A stretch of 64,000 nucleotides of DNA from Siphonodentalium dalli (GCA_032622095.1 CP136065.1:68293675-68357674), one strand, 5' to 3'. Positions 24,701 to 35,829 are shown, counted from the first letter of the stretch. Numbers and translations: made by a program. Notes: generated by a model from the letters alone, not told the origin.

Positions 24701-27700
24701 CAAATGCTAGACGACTGGGCCTGTGATCAGATAACATGATACATCATGCATATGACCCCCAACTGAAGGAATATATGTTGATTTGTACATATTTTATTTG
24801 TTCACGCAGATAAACCTTATAGTAGTTGATGTCTGCAGCTTCAGTAATAAATAGAGAATACCTATAATTTGTGTTTGAATACCGAAATATATCATGAGTG
24901 TCTGAAAAGAAATATTTAATTTCCACCAGCGGTTACAAGCCGAGAGTGGAAATTCTACATTCTTTCCAGACACGAATGGGAAAAATTTGCTGCAAAAAGG
25001 ACACGGTGAAATAGACGCAATATACCATTGATAATTAATATATATGGCCGTTTAATCCACCGTTCTTGGAAATTGCTATCCAATCTTACCATAAAACACA
25101 CACATATTGTGTATTGTGTTAGTAATAGCATAATATAAAGAGATTGACATGTGTTTTATCGGCATTTGATAGCAAAGGTCCAGGTTTTATTGCGTGTCAG
25201 ACTGTCAGTACATGTACATCGGTGTTATAATTTCGCCTACTAAATGATTTAAATTATGATGATCTGATGCAACACAACTGATTGCTTGTGTGCAACTAGC
25301 TTTAGCTATCGTCTTTCTCTTTCAGGTGTTGTGTTCTCTTCTGGACGGATTTGGAAGGATAATCGAAGATTCTGTTTGTGCAACCTAAGGAATTTCGGAA
25401 TGGGAAAGAACCTAATTGAGCAACGGATCCACACTGAGCTTAATCATTTTATTGAATGGATAGACGACCACGATGGAAAGCCTTTCGATATAAAGAAGAT
25501 CGCATCAGCTGGTACGGGGAATGTCATACGCGCCATTCTTTTCGGTAAACGATTTGAATACGATGACGAACAATTCAGAGATTTCCTCTGGACAATTGAA
25601 GCAGGTTTTTCGGCAAAGAATCATATCTGGAGAAGTATTCATATAGTAAAATATTTACCTGGAGATCCTTTGAAAGTTGTTGAAATTGGTAAAATGAACG
25701 CGCGAGCCGATGACTTTGTAAGAGGGGAGGTTCGTGCTCGCAAAGCGAGGTATGAATCTGGAGTCGTGGATGACATTGTTAGCGCCTACCTCGATCAGTG
25801 GGAGCAGGAAGATACACATGACCCGAATTCCCATTCATCTGGTAAGTATACAATCAGTAAAGGGCGTGACCAGAGGGTCGGTGGCGGGGTATCAACAGGG
25901 TTCGCGCTGCCGCTTGCCAAATTTGCCAAATTTTCGTTTGGCAAAAGTTTTGGAAAGTAATTTTTTTAATTCCTCAAGAGAGTTGACAAATATTGGTCAA
26001 TCAATCAATTCCATTCATTTCAGAAAACTCTTACAATAAAATTATATTAGTGGTGTTTTATTTGGTTTAGGAAAAGTTAACACCTCTATTGAGATGTAGT
26101 TAATCCGATAGTTATTAGTATCGATGTGTGGAGGGATTACCAGTATTTAATGTTGTGGTGTTTACATAGCTAATCACCTTGCAGTGTGCTCTTTTGATGA
26201 AGCAACCCTTCTGTCAGAGTGTTGTTCGGTGATTGGTTTATTGCTGTATGAAACACAACAATAGAGATGCGAGTATAATTATTAACTGACTGCTTTCCTA
26301 TCTATATCAAAAGTTGTTCAAACCGCTTGTGTTGAAACATACGACTTAATGTTGCAGAAACTGGTACTATCAGGGATAGCATTTTAGCAACTTCTAATAT
26401 AATTTAGCAAAAAATATTTCCATTTGGCAAATTATTTGGCAAAAGTAAATTTTGGTCCAGCGCGGACACTGGAAGACCACCTTGCAGTATCAAGAACATG
26501 CTGAGATGTCCGGGAAATTCAATTTGTAACAAACATTTCCAACTGGTAACCAACTTCAAAGTTGTTGGAGAGTTCCCACATGACACCCTGTATGGTTGGG
26601 ATTTTCCAACTGAGTAGCAAAATTGTTTGAATTTTGGTATTGCTATAAGAAATAAAATATAACCAAATATCCCTAAATATTGGTTGGGACATCAAGCCAT
26701 AAATACAAATCAACCTGATTTGGAACTGAAATTTCCATCTAATGTTTGTAGCATCCATTTTACGAAAACGGACATAACGTTAGAAGTGTTACCATATCTC
26801 ACATTCTGCTATTTTATCCACGAATGTGGTGTCAAGCATTTCGTTGGTTCTTGATTAATTGAAGAATTTAAGATTAATAGACCACCACGAATTAAAATGA
26901 GTTTACAGCAGTGTTGTGTAAAGTACTGTACCTTTATTTTTCAGATGCTGAACTAAATCGTATAATAATGAACATCTGTGTAGCAGGCACCGAAACAAGT
27001 GCTTCAACACTTAGATGGTTATTCCTCTATCTCATGCGACACCCCGATATTCAAGCAAGAATACATGAGGAAATCGATGACGTCATTCCAATAACACGAC
27101 TCCCGAACCAAGGCGATCGACCCAATCTGCCAATACTGGACGCGACTTTACTGGAAACACAGCGAATCGCTGACATGCTCCCACTCGCCCTGCCACACAG
27201 TGCCTCGCAATTATTTCAGTACAAAGGATATGCTATCCCAAAGGAGGCTTCTCTCGTTCCGAATTTAACATCGGTACACACCGACGAGACGATATATCCA
27301 GAACCGAATGAGTTCCGTCCAGATCGATTTCTAAATGGGTCCAAGAAAATTGTCAGAATGGAACAGCATGTACCATTTTCCCTGGGTAAGTAATAATATA
27401 AGCGGTTGGAGATTTAGGGTATCAGCTTGGGGTGCATAACTCACAGTTTTCAACTGCACGCCATTGAATTATACCAAAATACGGTAACTGGGAAATCCCA
27501 CTCTAATGTTGGAATGTCTACACATTGGTTCCACAACAGGTACATCAAGCTTTCCAAATATAGCAAATGTTCAACTGGCACCTATCCAATGTTGAAAATG
27601 TTCAACTGACACCTATCTAATGTTGAAAATGTTCAACTGACACCTATCCAATGCTGAAAATATTCAACTGACACCTATCAAATGTTGGAAATGTTCAACA

Positions 27701-30403
27701 GACACCTATCAAATGTTGAAAATGTTCAACTGACACCTATCAAATGTAGCAACTGTTCAACTGACACCTATCAAATGTAGAAAATGTTCAACAGACACCT
27801 ATCAAATGTAGAAAATGTTCAACAGACACCTATCAAATGTAGATAATGTTCAACAGATACCTATTAAATGTTGAAAATGTTCAATATACACATATCAAAT
27901 GTAGCAACTGTTCAACTGACACCTATCAAGTGTATACAATATTCAACAGACACCTATCAAATGTAGATAATGTTCAACTGACACCTATATAATGTTGAAA
28001 ATGTTCAACTGATACCTATCAAATGTTGAAAATGTCCAACTGACACCTATCAAATGTTGAAAATGTTCAACTGACACTTATCTAATGTTGGAATGGACAC
28101 CTACTCACGACATAATCGCGAACACTCACGGATTCAATTCGCATGTGTTTTACGCTCAAACTCTGTCGTTCTGTGGAATGTATTTTGAACATATAATTCC
28201 CTTCGACAGTGGCCCAGTAGTCCAAGTCTTCTTGTACTAAAACCAGCTAAGATATTGGGATGGCGATTTGCTGTTTTTAGTCCAAGCCCGCTTGTATACC
28301 ATTCCTATCACACGAGTTACGCCCACGATATGTGGCGGGAATTTGTGGTGTATTTTACTCGATTTACCTAACAAATCAATACATGATGCTATATACATCG
28401 GAAAGGCTTACATCTTATGGTCATAATGGTGTATAATAATCTAACTTTAATGTTAAATTACACATAGAATATTCCGTTGATTGCCACAAACATCGATTTG
28501 TTTCTCTGTTTGTTTACGTTTTAACCGAAAGCCGAAGTGGTCCGAATAAGTTCGGCATAATCCGCTGTTTGTTCTGGGAATTCTACTTTCCGTTTCTATA
28601 TATAGCGCGGGTTTTCCGAAATAAAATGGCGAAAACCGATCGCCCGAAAGTCCAGTTTTCTATGTGCTTTCAGAACAATTCCCGCACTAAAAACTTAATG
28701 ACATAATGGAGGATCAGAACGGTAGTTTTGTTGACAATTTTCGCAAGCAACTTGTCAAAATTGGAGCAAATTAGAACTCTTGTGTCTGACTTGCCATGCG
28801 TGTGATGTGCATTTTGACATCTGTGTTGATAAAATAATCGGAGAACCGAATCACACAGTTACGAAATATAGTTCTTCCGTTTTAGTGGGACTTTTCAAAC
28901 TTAAGGTTAAAAATTTATACAAATTTGATTTGATTTTTTGTGTGCTTAACAAGAGCAGTATATTGCCCTGTTCGCTTAGTATATATCTTAATTTCGCGGA
29001 AGTCCACCAAATATGGGTGAAATGTAGCACCATATAAGGCATATTATATCTATTGCTCGTAACTTGTGTTTACACTGTTTTAAACATTGAGAGGGTTCTA
29101 ATTCCCGTAATTTATTTAGTGTATTACATTTATATCTCCAATTATAATTAATCTATTTATTATTTTATTTATTGACATACATAATTACGATTACAATGGA
29201 GAATTCATCGTAATTTGCGCTGTTGTCCAAAGTCTACGGAATATTTTCAACGGAAAATGCCGAACACAGTTCGCGAGGTCAACCGAGTTCGCATACTTTT
29301 AAAAAATTGTAAACATTGAGGTAAATGTCTCTTTTCGCATTAAATTACCGTTTTAAATTCACAACTGATGTGGGTTTCAGATAAAATAGCATGTCTTCTG
29401 CGGAAAATATCCGTTTATTGTCGCAATTGCGATATTTTATTTCATATAATTGTGGTTTTATTTGAGCGGGTCACTAACGCTTAAGCTCTGTCATAAGATA
29501 GCATATAGGACGGGCTTGGACTAAAAACAGCAAATCGCCATCCCAATATCTTAGCTGGTGTTAGTACAAGAAGACTTGGACTATGGCCCAGGGACTTTCT
29601 CACGGCTGATCAAGATTGAATTGAACCAAATGTGTCCCTTTGCGTGGCATGAAGTGACAATGAGCAGCACACACATGCACTGTTTTCGCTCTTATTTTAG
29701 CTGAGTTTTGTCATATTGTATCCATATTTCACTCTCAATTGTAAAAGTAAACGAAATTCCAGAAAAGACGCAACATGAAAGATACCACACAAGTCATAGG
29801 TTGCCCGTTCACTTTTCTCACAAAATCCTCAATTGCATACTACTGTATTCAAAGAAAAACAGGGGGATAAATTAATGTTGGTAGCTTTGGAAGTCGATGC
29901 CCATATATATATCTTGTTGACTTGAAAATGTTCAGCTCATCATACTAGTAGATAACAGTATGTAAGCTAAAATGCCAGTCAATTAAAGCACCAGTCAGCT
30001 AAGCCTTATATACACATTACACAATAGAATTGATCAAACACTGATTTATTTCAAAAATACTGTCTAAATATACAAGTTGTCGTATATAGCTGATGACCCC
30101 TAGACGCCACTAAATAGTGCACGTAATTCAGTCAATGACCGAACGTGACAATGAGTAGCACACGAGTGTACTTGTTTTTGTTTGTTTGTTTGTTTTTTAT
30201 TTACTTTTTTATGTTTTGTAGGTCGTCGTATTAGTCTCGGAGAATCACTTGCGCAATCCGAGTTGTTCCTCTTCTCGTCAGCGTTGTTGCAACGTTACCA
30301 GTTACTACCACCAGAGGGATGTGACCCTCCGGAAGTAAGTGGTACACTCGGTATAGGCTGGATACCCAATCCATATCCGATGCGAGCTGTAAGAAGATTC
30401 TGA
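18362..30403 (+). CDS. Cytochrome P450, CYP2-type, copy B; heme Cys replaced by Ser
   Basis: Exons 18362-18728, 25326-25841, 26945-27385 and 30222-30403 join to 1506 nt (501 aa), exactly matching copy A in exon length, phase and splice consensus. The anchor helix, PPGP hinge, WKDNRRF, AGTETS, ETQR and FRPDRF motifs are all intact. The heme loop reads FSLGRRISLG. Residue 446 is Ser (AGT at 30233-30235), so the thiolate ligand that defines P450 chemistry is missing. There are no stops, frameshifts or broken splice sites. In exon 4 I count nine nucleotide differences from copy A, five synonymous and four not. Options are a pseudoenzyme, an unusual Ser-ligated heme protein, the first step of pseudogenisation, or a base error in the assembly. 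Introns 1 and 3 hold several copy-B-only insertions. Confidence 0.9.
19976..20047 (+). repeat. GA-rich microsatellite
   Basis: Imperfect (GA)n/(GAAA)n tract within intron 1 of copy B. Confidence 0.8.
21960..22417. repeat. About 200-bp tandem repeat, two and a bit units
   Basis: Units begin GGGACATCTC near 21966, 22181 and 22376 and contain an ATTTCCATGGTCA block and a CAGCATCCC block. The third unit is cut off at about 22418 where the foldback element begins. Confidence 0.65.
22709..22781 (-). tRNA. tRNA-like sequence (possible Val-TAC pseudogene or SINE head)
   Basis: On the minus strand 73 nt fold as a cloverleaf. The acceptor stem GTTTCTA/TGGAGAC pairs along all seven positions allowing G-U. 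The D stem is GCAC/GTGC, the anticodon stem CCTCA/TGAGG, and the T stem GTCAG/CTGAC with loop TTCGAAT. The anticodon loop has eight bases (GTTTACAC) rather than seven, suggesting a decayed tRNA-Val (TAC) or a tRNA-derived repeat head. It lies inside the foldback element. Confidence 0.45.
22860..22927. repeat. Perfect 30-bp hairpin
   Basis: Arms 22860-22889 and 22898-22927 are exact complements around an 8-nt loop (ACGCCCGC). Confidence 0.9.
23903..24565 (+). repeat. Tandem duplication, 337-bp period, in intron 1 of copy B
   Basis: Two nearly identical units (GAAGCTTTTATTATCAAAGG at 23905 and 24242). The end of each contains the block that matches intron 1 of copy A at 685-760. Confidence 0.85.
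25326..25841 (+). CDS. P450 copy B exon 2
   Basis: Residues 123-294. This is the most diverged exon (about 22 residue changes), including an Arg to Cys change two residues after FCL. WKDNRRF is kept. Acceptor TTTCAG, donor TG|GTAAGT. Confidence 0.9.
25896..26471. mobile_element. Putative DNA element in intron 2 of copy B
   Basis: This insertion is absent from intron 2 of copy A. The left end CAGGGTTCGCGCTG and the right end (read inward) CAGTGTCCGCGCTGG are imperfect terminal inverted repeats, followed by TTGCCAAAT-rich subterminal motifs. The CAGGG start is hAT-like, but no clear target duplication is seen. Confidence 0.55.
26945..27385 (+). CDS. P450 copy B exon 3
   Basis: Residues 295-441, about 16 changes. 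The I-helix AGTETS, K-helix ETQR and FRPDRF are unchanged. Acceptor TTTTCAG, donor TGG|GTAAGT. Confidence 0.9.
27567..28090 (+). repeat. Minisatellite, 17 units of about 31 bp, intron 3 of copy B
   Basis: The unit is a variant of TGTTCAACTGACACCTATCA plus AATGTTGAAAA. Intron 3 of copy A has one unit-like segment at the same relative position (5580-5635), so the array expanded after the gene duplication. Confidence 0.9.
28218..29583. mobile_element. TIR DNA transposon with 8-bp TSD
   Basis: The 1366-bp element is bounded by about 73-bp inverted repeats differing at about one position, starting TAGTCCAAGTCTTCTTGTAC. It is flanked by the 8-bp duplication TGGCCCAG (28210-28217 and 29584-29591). 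Copy A has the uninterrupted site TGGTCCAG (9300-9307). The 8-bp duplication suits hAT-like or similar superfamilies. No transposase is recognised; the short internal frame at 28780-29037 resembles nothing I know, so it is probably non-autonomous. Confidence 0.9.
30222..30403 (+). CDS. P450 copy B exon 4 (Ser446)
   Basis: Residues 442-501. The heme-cysteine position is AGT (30233-30235). Stop TGA is at 30401-30403. The downstream tandem repeat (30404-30610) is a shorter version of that after copy A. Confidence 0.9.
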
Positions 30404-30610
30404 TTGATTTACATCTTTATGGATATCCCGCAGATACCCGACGCTGTGTTTGAACGGATTCTGAAATATTATCTGGATACCTAGATATACGTGACGCTAG
30501 CATTAAGAATATCCTGATAAATGCACATGACTGTGGGTACCCCACAGATACCCGACGAGAAGTCTAAGAAGATTCTGAAGTATTATTGTTGATACCCATG
30601 CACATATACA
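30404..30610 (+). repeat. 3' tandem repeat after P450 copy B
   Basis: About one and a half to two units of the repeat that follows copy A (GATATCCCGCAGATACCCGA, then GGGTACCCCACAGATACCCG). Confidence 0.65.
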
Positions 30611-31250
30611 TGATGCTAGCTTTAATAATAATTGGTTGATGAAGTTGTGCGTGCACCCCAGCGTACATACCTGATGCTCACGCACTAATACTCTAAATGA
30701 TGGATGTGTGTGAATGTATACATAGCTTTACCCAATGCTAGCTTTGATATGATGATGGATACCCAGCATAATTACCCTTTTTATCACTTGAGACATTTTG
30801 GCGTTTATAATTTCACATCGGATATAAGTTGTCCAAACAAGATATGGTACTAAACATTCTTATTTTTGGAAATAGATTGGCTTTTCCCCTTTTGCACAAT
30901 ATATCAGTATGATAGAAAATACCACCCCTCCCCAAATTGGCGGCCAACGTTGACTCTTTGCGAAAATTCCCACACAAATTGCAGAGAAATTAACATTGCA
31001 TACCTATTATATTAAAACAAAAACTTAAATATTATGGACTATTCAGCTGCCAGAATTTTGTTTAGGCTGACCCGAGTTTCCCTACATACATTCAAGGGGC
31101 ATAATTTCAAAGATTTAGTTTCTTGAAACCTCTCACAACATCCGAGGTGGTGTTGATATAGAATGATTCCCAGTATGGTCCCACATAAACCTACGTATAC
31201 GCTTGGTGTTAAAACCGGACCATGCTGTAACATACATAATTGTTTTCTGT

Positions 31251-31627
31251 TGGGTTGCAACGATTCATCGCGATTCCGGTGCATCGCGTTTTAAAGTTCA
31301 CGATGCACAGCGTATTGGGAGGGCGCGATGCGACTCAAAAACAATTCATATACGCAGAGTAATCAATCGTCAGAGATACAAACTGTTCCACTCAAAACTT
31401 CACATCTGGGCAGATCTGAGGACTGTATTAGCTACTATCCGGTCATGCATTTTGGTCATTAGTTAGGTCTTGTAATTGATTTCAATGAATATGCTGAAGT
31501 GAAAACTGATGAGCATATATGCATACTAAACATGATTAAGTTTTCGCAGCCGTCAGTTGCTAAAATATTCATCGCAATAATCGCGATTCGCATAGCATCT
31601 TGAAGGTCTGAATCGTTCCACCCCTAA
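31251..31627. mobile_element. hAT-type MITE
   Basis: The 377-bp element has termini TGGGTTGCAACGATTCA on the left and (read inward) TTAGGGGTGGAACGATTCA on the right, a common animal hAT end. It is flanked by the 8-bp duplication TTTTCTGT (31243-31250 and 31628-31635). It is non-autonomous. Confidence 0.85.
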
Positions 31628-32324
31628 TTTTCTGTAGTCGAAACATAATGTGACAAGCGCTTACTAGGTTAGTATGGCGCATGGTTAGCAATCTGCAAAA
31701 GTTAAGTAAAATCCTAAAAATGTCTAAATTCTACCTTTGGCATTAAATAAAAAAGGGGTACGTTCTAACACTATTTTCAAAATTTCATTAAATCGCACGC
31801 GGATCCAGCTTCCAATTAAATTTTGTATCATGAGAACGAGGAGCACATTGTCGGCGAGAAATTGGAACATTAGTCATCATTATATTTAGCTCGGAATCTT
31901 CTTTAATATGCCTAACAGACATCCTCCCCTTTCTTTTGACATCCATCCATTAATGTACCACCTTCATTATGTGGGGAACTTATATGACGGATAGGCTGTA
32001 AGCCATTATCTATTTCACTATAGTTATGTTGGTAAACGGAAAGGCGTTATGGTCCGTCAGCCTGTGATCCATTCTGGCTTGGTATTGTCATTCCCGGAGG
32101 GGGGCTAGGTGTGATTTTCGTTGATCCGGACAGATGTGTCAGCAGTCCCTGTTAGATAACCACTTACATGTATTGGTTAACCTATACAAAATGCTTGCCC
32201 GAAACATCTCAAACAAACATACAGTACGTACACGTTTAGTGTTGAATCCGGACCATGATGTAGCATACTTATTTTATGTATCATTCATGTAACAATACTG
32301 TGTAAAAAATAAACAACACCGCCA

Positions 32325-32490
32325 GGGTTCGCGGCACCCCAAAATTCCCAGTTGCCAACACTTTTGAAAATTGCATTTTGTTTTGGACAATTTATATATT
32401 CTTTTGCCACTTTTTCCTACCCATATTGTTCTTGCCACATTTGAATTTAGTATTAGAAAGATGAGAATTACGTCAATATATATTTACAAA
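32325..32490. repeat. Repeat matching 11490-11645
   Basis: Begins CAGGGTTCGCGGCACCCC and matches the same block 3' of copy A. It marks the end of the duplicated segment on the B side. Confidence 0.5.
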
Positions 32491-32614
32491 GTTATCTCAA
32501 TATATATATACAAAATGCACACAATACCGGTTGCAGTTAGGATTGTACTATGTGGAGGACCTGGATTAATTAATCGTAGCCTCGGGAGAGCAAAATAATA
32601 TCTACATATAGTGC

Positions 32615-32620
32615 TTTATT
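32615..32620 (-). terminator. Candidate AATAAA poly(A) signal of DM9 gene
   Basis: AATAAA on the minus strand, about 370 nt past the DM9 stop codon and within the expected 3'UTR direction. Weak because the DNA is AT-rich. Confidence 0.3.
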
Positions 32621-32990
32621 TATAAATATTGAAGGTATTCTGGTCGTGCAGTTATTGCGGGATATTAGAGCTGTTGTGGTTTAAGAACATTAAGTAATAC
32701 AGCTTGATAAATTTAATTCTGACGCAATTTAGATAATCACATTTCAGGACAAGGTGCAAAACATGTCCGAATTCTGACTTGCAAAGGGTGCATACTCTTT
32801 CTGAGAAGTCGATAGTCTACCAGGAGCCCTGCTGAATAGGCAGTCGGATCAGGTCACATAAAGGTGTATTCCAGTCTCCAGTTTCCAATTTCCAGAAAAG
32901 GCAATTAATTTGTCTCCCAATGTACAACCTTTCACGATATCTTCCCTTCTGGGATAATGTTCAAGTGGATGGGAATACAATGATGCTGCT

Positions 32991-34610
32991 TTATTTGCAG
33001 TTTTCACATATCTGCAAAACTTTGTACGATTGACAGCTATATTCCTTTCCACCATACGGTATATAGCAACACGCATGTGAGGGTTGCAATTTCCCGGGCG
33101 TTTGGCCGCCTCCCACTGAGACTGCCCGTGCCACGTAGAGTGGTTCTCTGGAATTCGTTTCACCACCTTTTACTGCTCCGGATGGGAAGTTTCCGTCCGA
33201 ATCTGCTGTCCATCTCAGTGGCAACCCACCACTGTTGACAAGGACCTCGTAGTGAAAATACCGGACTTCCTTCCCGCCCCATGAAATGTATATGCAGTTA
33301 TGCTTCGGTACAACCTTCCCTGGAATCACATCACCCTCATGATTAGCTCGACCTGAAACAAAAGCATTTTCTTTCCAATTTTCGAAAATGAAGTTAAACC
33401 AGACTGTACTAGAGGTAGGTGTCAGTTGTGATATATTGGAGGCATGAGAGAAGTCCACACGGAAATTGAACATAAACTCTATATATTTATCCGCTGTGTG
33501 TTCAACATGCTATGCCTCTACTTACTGGGGTTGCGGGCAGATGGTTGCAAAATTAAATTACAGCGTTGTTTTGCTTTGCTTCATATAATTATACTGACTG
33601 TCTGGATCTTCTCGGCCAAATGGCATTGAAATATATTACCATTTGGATGATCTCTCGAAATTGCATATAACTTATGGATCAGTATAGCACATAACGTCCT
33701 TTTGATATAGTTGACAGCTATCGTTTATTTATGTATTCACGTGCTCTGTCGATATTTAAATTAAAGAATAAAGAGAACACACTAAGAACAACAGGAAGTG
33801 GGACATGATGGGCGATGAATTATTTTAACTAACATATCGAGATTATTGCATAGACATTTTACACTCGAAATTCTATATGTAGTTTTCTTGTCTTGGATAA
33901 CAAAATATAGTGTTTCATCAGTGATACTCGGCAACTCTTGATATGTAAATTTCATTTAAAGTTAAATTCGTTTTAATTAAAACAGGCTGTGTCGGAATAA
34001 TTCTCTGATATTGGGAATCGTCACAGTTTCGCAGATTCAAAATGTTTTCACACATCCAGAGCGTCAATGCAACTATTTAGTTTCTTTGGCAAGCTGGTCA
34101 ACAGAATGACGGTATATCGCTGCATGCCTGTTGAGAAGAAACCAAGAGCGTTGGTGACCAGTATCACCAAACTAAATCGCACTAACGTAAGTACACATAT
34201 TGTGATATCGCAAATATGATACCAGTGACAAAGGCCGATGTGTTGAAATTATTAACAATCATTTTAACAGCGTAGAGCCAGTTACACTAATGCCCTAAAT
34301 AATCGACTCCTTAACCACAGCCGAATTATGGGTAAATTTTCAGGATTTAGTCGGAAATATGGCTTGTTGCCATTCATCCGAAAGCTCTCACTGAGAGCTT
34401 TCCGATGAATGGCAACAAGCCATATTTCCGACTAAGTCCTGAAAAATTACCCATAATTCTGCTGTGGTTAATAAGTCGATTATTTAGGGCATCGCTGTAT
34501 CAATAAAGATACATACCAACATAGAGATCATCACCAGAGTCGTATCCTCCGATTACTGCGTGAGGGTAAATCTCCCCGTGTGAGGCAGGTTTCCATAGCA
34601 ACTGTGACAT
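32991..34610 (-). CDS. DM9-domain protein (DUF3421 lectin-like), 2 exons, 151 aa
   Basis: Exon 1 is 34610-34517 (94 nt) and exon 2 is 33352-32991 (362 nt, stop TAA), joined through a phase-1 intron with donor TTG|GTATGT and acceptor TTTCAG. An in-frame TAG lies 18 nt before the ATG, supporting the start. The protein consists of two DM9 repeats. The first runs from SQLLWKPASHG through PGKVVPKHNCIYISWGGKE to HYEVL. The second runs from LRWTADSDGNFPSGAVKGG through LYVARA to GKLQPSH and YIPYGGKE. There is no signal peptide, and the length matches stand-alone DM9 proteins. Oyster members of this family bind mannose and act in immune recognition; that role here is inference. It converges on P450 copy B. 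Confidence 0.88.
34285..34497. mobile_element. Palindromic MITE of the CAGTAATG family, in DM9 intron
   Basis: A nearly perfect 213-bp palindrome with TA at both edges, fitting Tc1/mariner-type insertion. Arms contain ACCACAGC..GAATTATGGGTAA and TATGGCTTGTTGCCATTCAT. Related copies are at 43722-43894 and in the array at 50.95-51.5 kb. Confidence 0.85.
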
Positions 34611-34750
34611 AGTGCGTCCGGTAACCTAGCAAATGTTCTGAGGAAAACCACTCAGCCTTTTGTAATTAAGCAGCTCGCAAGTTATACCTGGAATTGAAAC
34701 AATTGTAATAATCCTTGACACATAGAATAGTTATGCCCACTATACTATAA

Positions 34751-34888
34751 GTTACATGTCTTGTTGAGGGGGGTACGGTGTGGTATGCCCCTTGGAGGCA
34801 CGTATACCCTAAGTGGATAGCCGGGGGATACGATATCTAGAGTCGACCGGGTCATACCACATCGTACCCCCTCAATAAACCGTGTAAC
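34751..34888. repeat. Inverted repeat upstream of DM9 gene
   Basis: Imperfect arms of about 36 bp (GTGTGGTATG.. / ..CATACCAC) separated by about 65 bp, 140-280 nt before the DM9 start codon. It may be another MITE. Confidence 0.7.
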
Positions 34889-35169
34889 GTATTTATCCCC
34901 AGTCTCCATTAACAAGATATTCACACCGATTCCAAGCGCGGAAAAAAAGCCAAGAAAAGTAACTCTATTGTGTTAGACTGTTTGTACGATGAAGGGCGTA
35001 TATATCTATATATAATTGTTCGATAAATACTTGCTGGTCTCGTTTAATTTTGGAAACTATCTGTTAGTGGATATAAAATAGAGCAATATACTTCACAATA
35101 GTAATGGCAAATGAATCGGACAACCTAATTAAATGAGGCAAGATTATCACGATAACCATTATTCTTGTA

Positions 35170-35545
35170 AAACTGTCTTCTCTTTATAGCGACGACATTG
35201 TTTGCAAGGTGATACCAGTTTTACAAGGTGAATACGAGATTGCTATTACTCTTGTAAAACTGTCTTCTCTACATAGCGATGATATTTTTTGCAGGGTAAT
35301 ATCAACTTTACAGAGGGGGATACACGATTGTTATTACTATATAGTGACGACACGTTTTTGCAGGGTAATATCAGTTTTACAAGGTGGATACCAGATTGTA
35401 ATTACTATTGTTAAACATGTCTTCACTATATAGTGACGACATTTTTCGAAGGGTAATATCAGTTTTACAATGTGAATACGAGATTGCTAGTACCCTTGCA
35501 AAACCTGTCTTCTCTACATAGCGATGATATTTATTTTTTGCAGGT
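35170..35545. repeat. 88-bp satellite, block 1
   Basis: Four to five degenerate units with TTCTCTACATAGCGAYGA, TTTTGCAGGGTAATATCA and TTTTACAAGG motifs. The same satellite forms blocks at 38850-39520 and 40757-41160. Confidence 0.8.
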
Positions 35546-35829
35546 TAATAACGAACCAAAGCCGGACGCTTTGGGTCGAATATAGACTATATCTGATTTT
35601 GTGACGTCACCAATTATTATCTAATACGACGCATCTGTTTTGAATTTCGCGAGCTCTTTTGTCGCACAGTAGATCGGTGGGCTTAAAGCATTAATGTCGT
35701 AATCGGAAAATCTTGTTACTGTGTCTTTCGATTACAGGTTTTGAAAATGAGAATTATGAATATTGAATTACAATATAAGTTCATTCGTATCGTTAATTTA
35801 CCTCTTATTGAGAAAATAAGACACAGCAA

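Noticed and set aside
25842-25960. Open frame continuing past exon 2 of copy B
   Set aside because: The GTAAGT donor at 25842 is used in both copies and the continuation has no P450 similarity.
27567-28090. CRISPR array (regular repeats of about 31 bp)
   Set aside because: Units are contiguous with no unique spacers, in a metazoan intron. It is a minisatellite.
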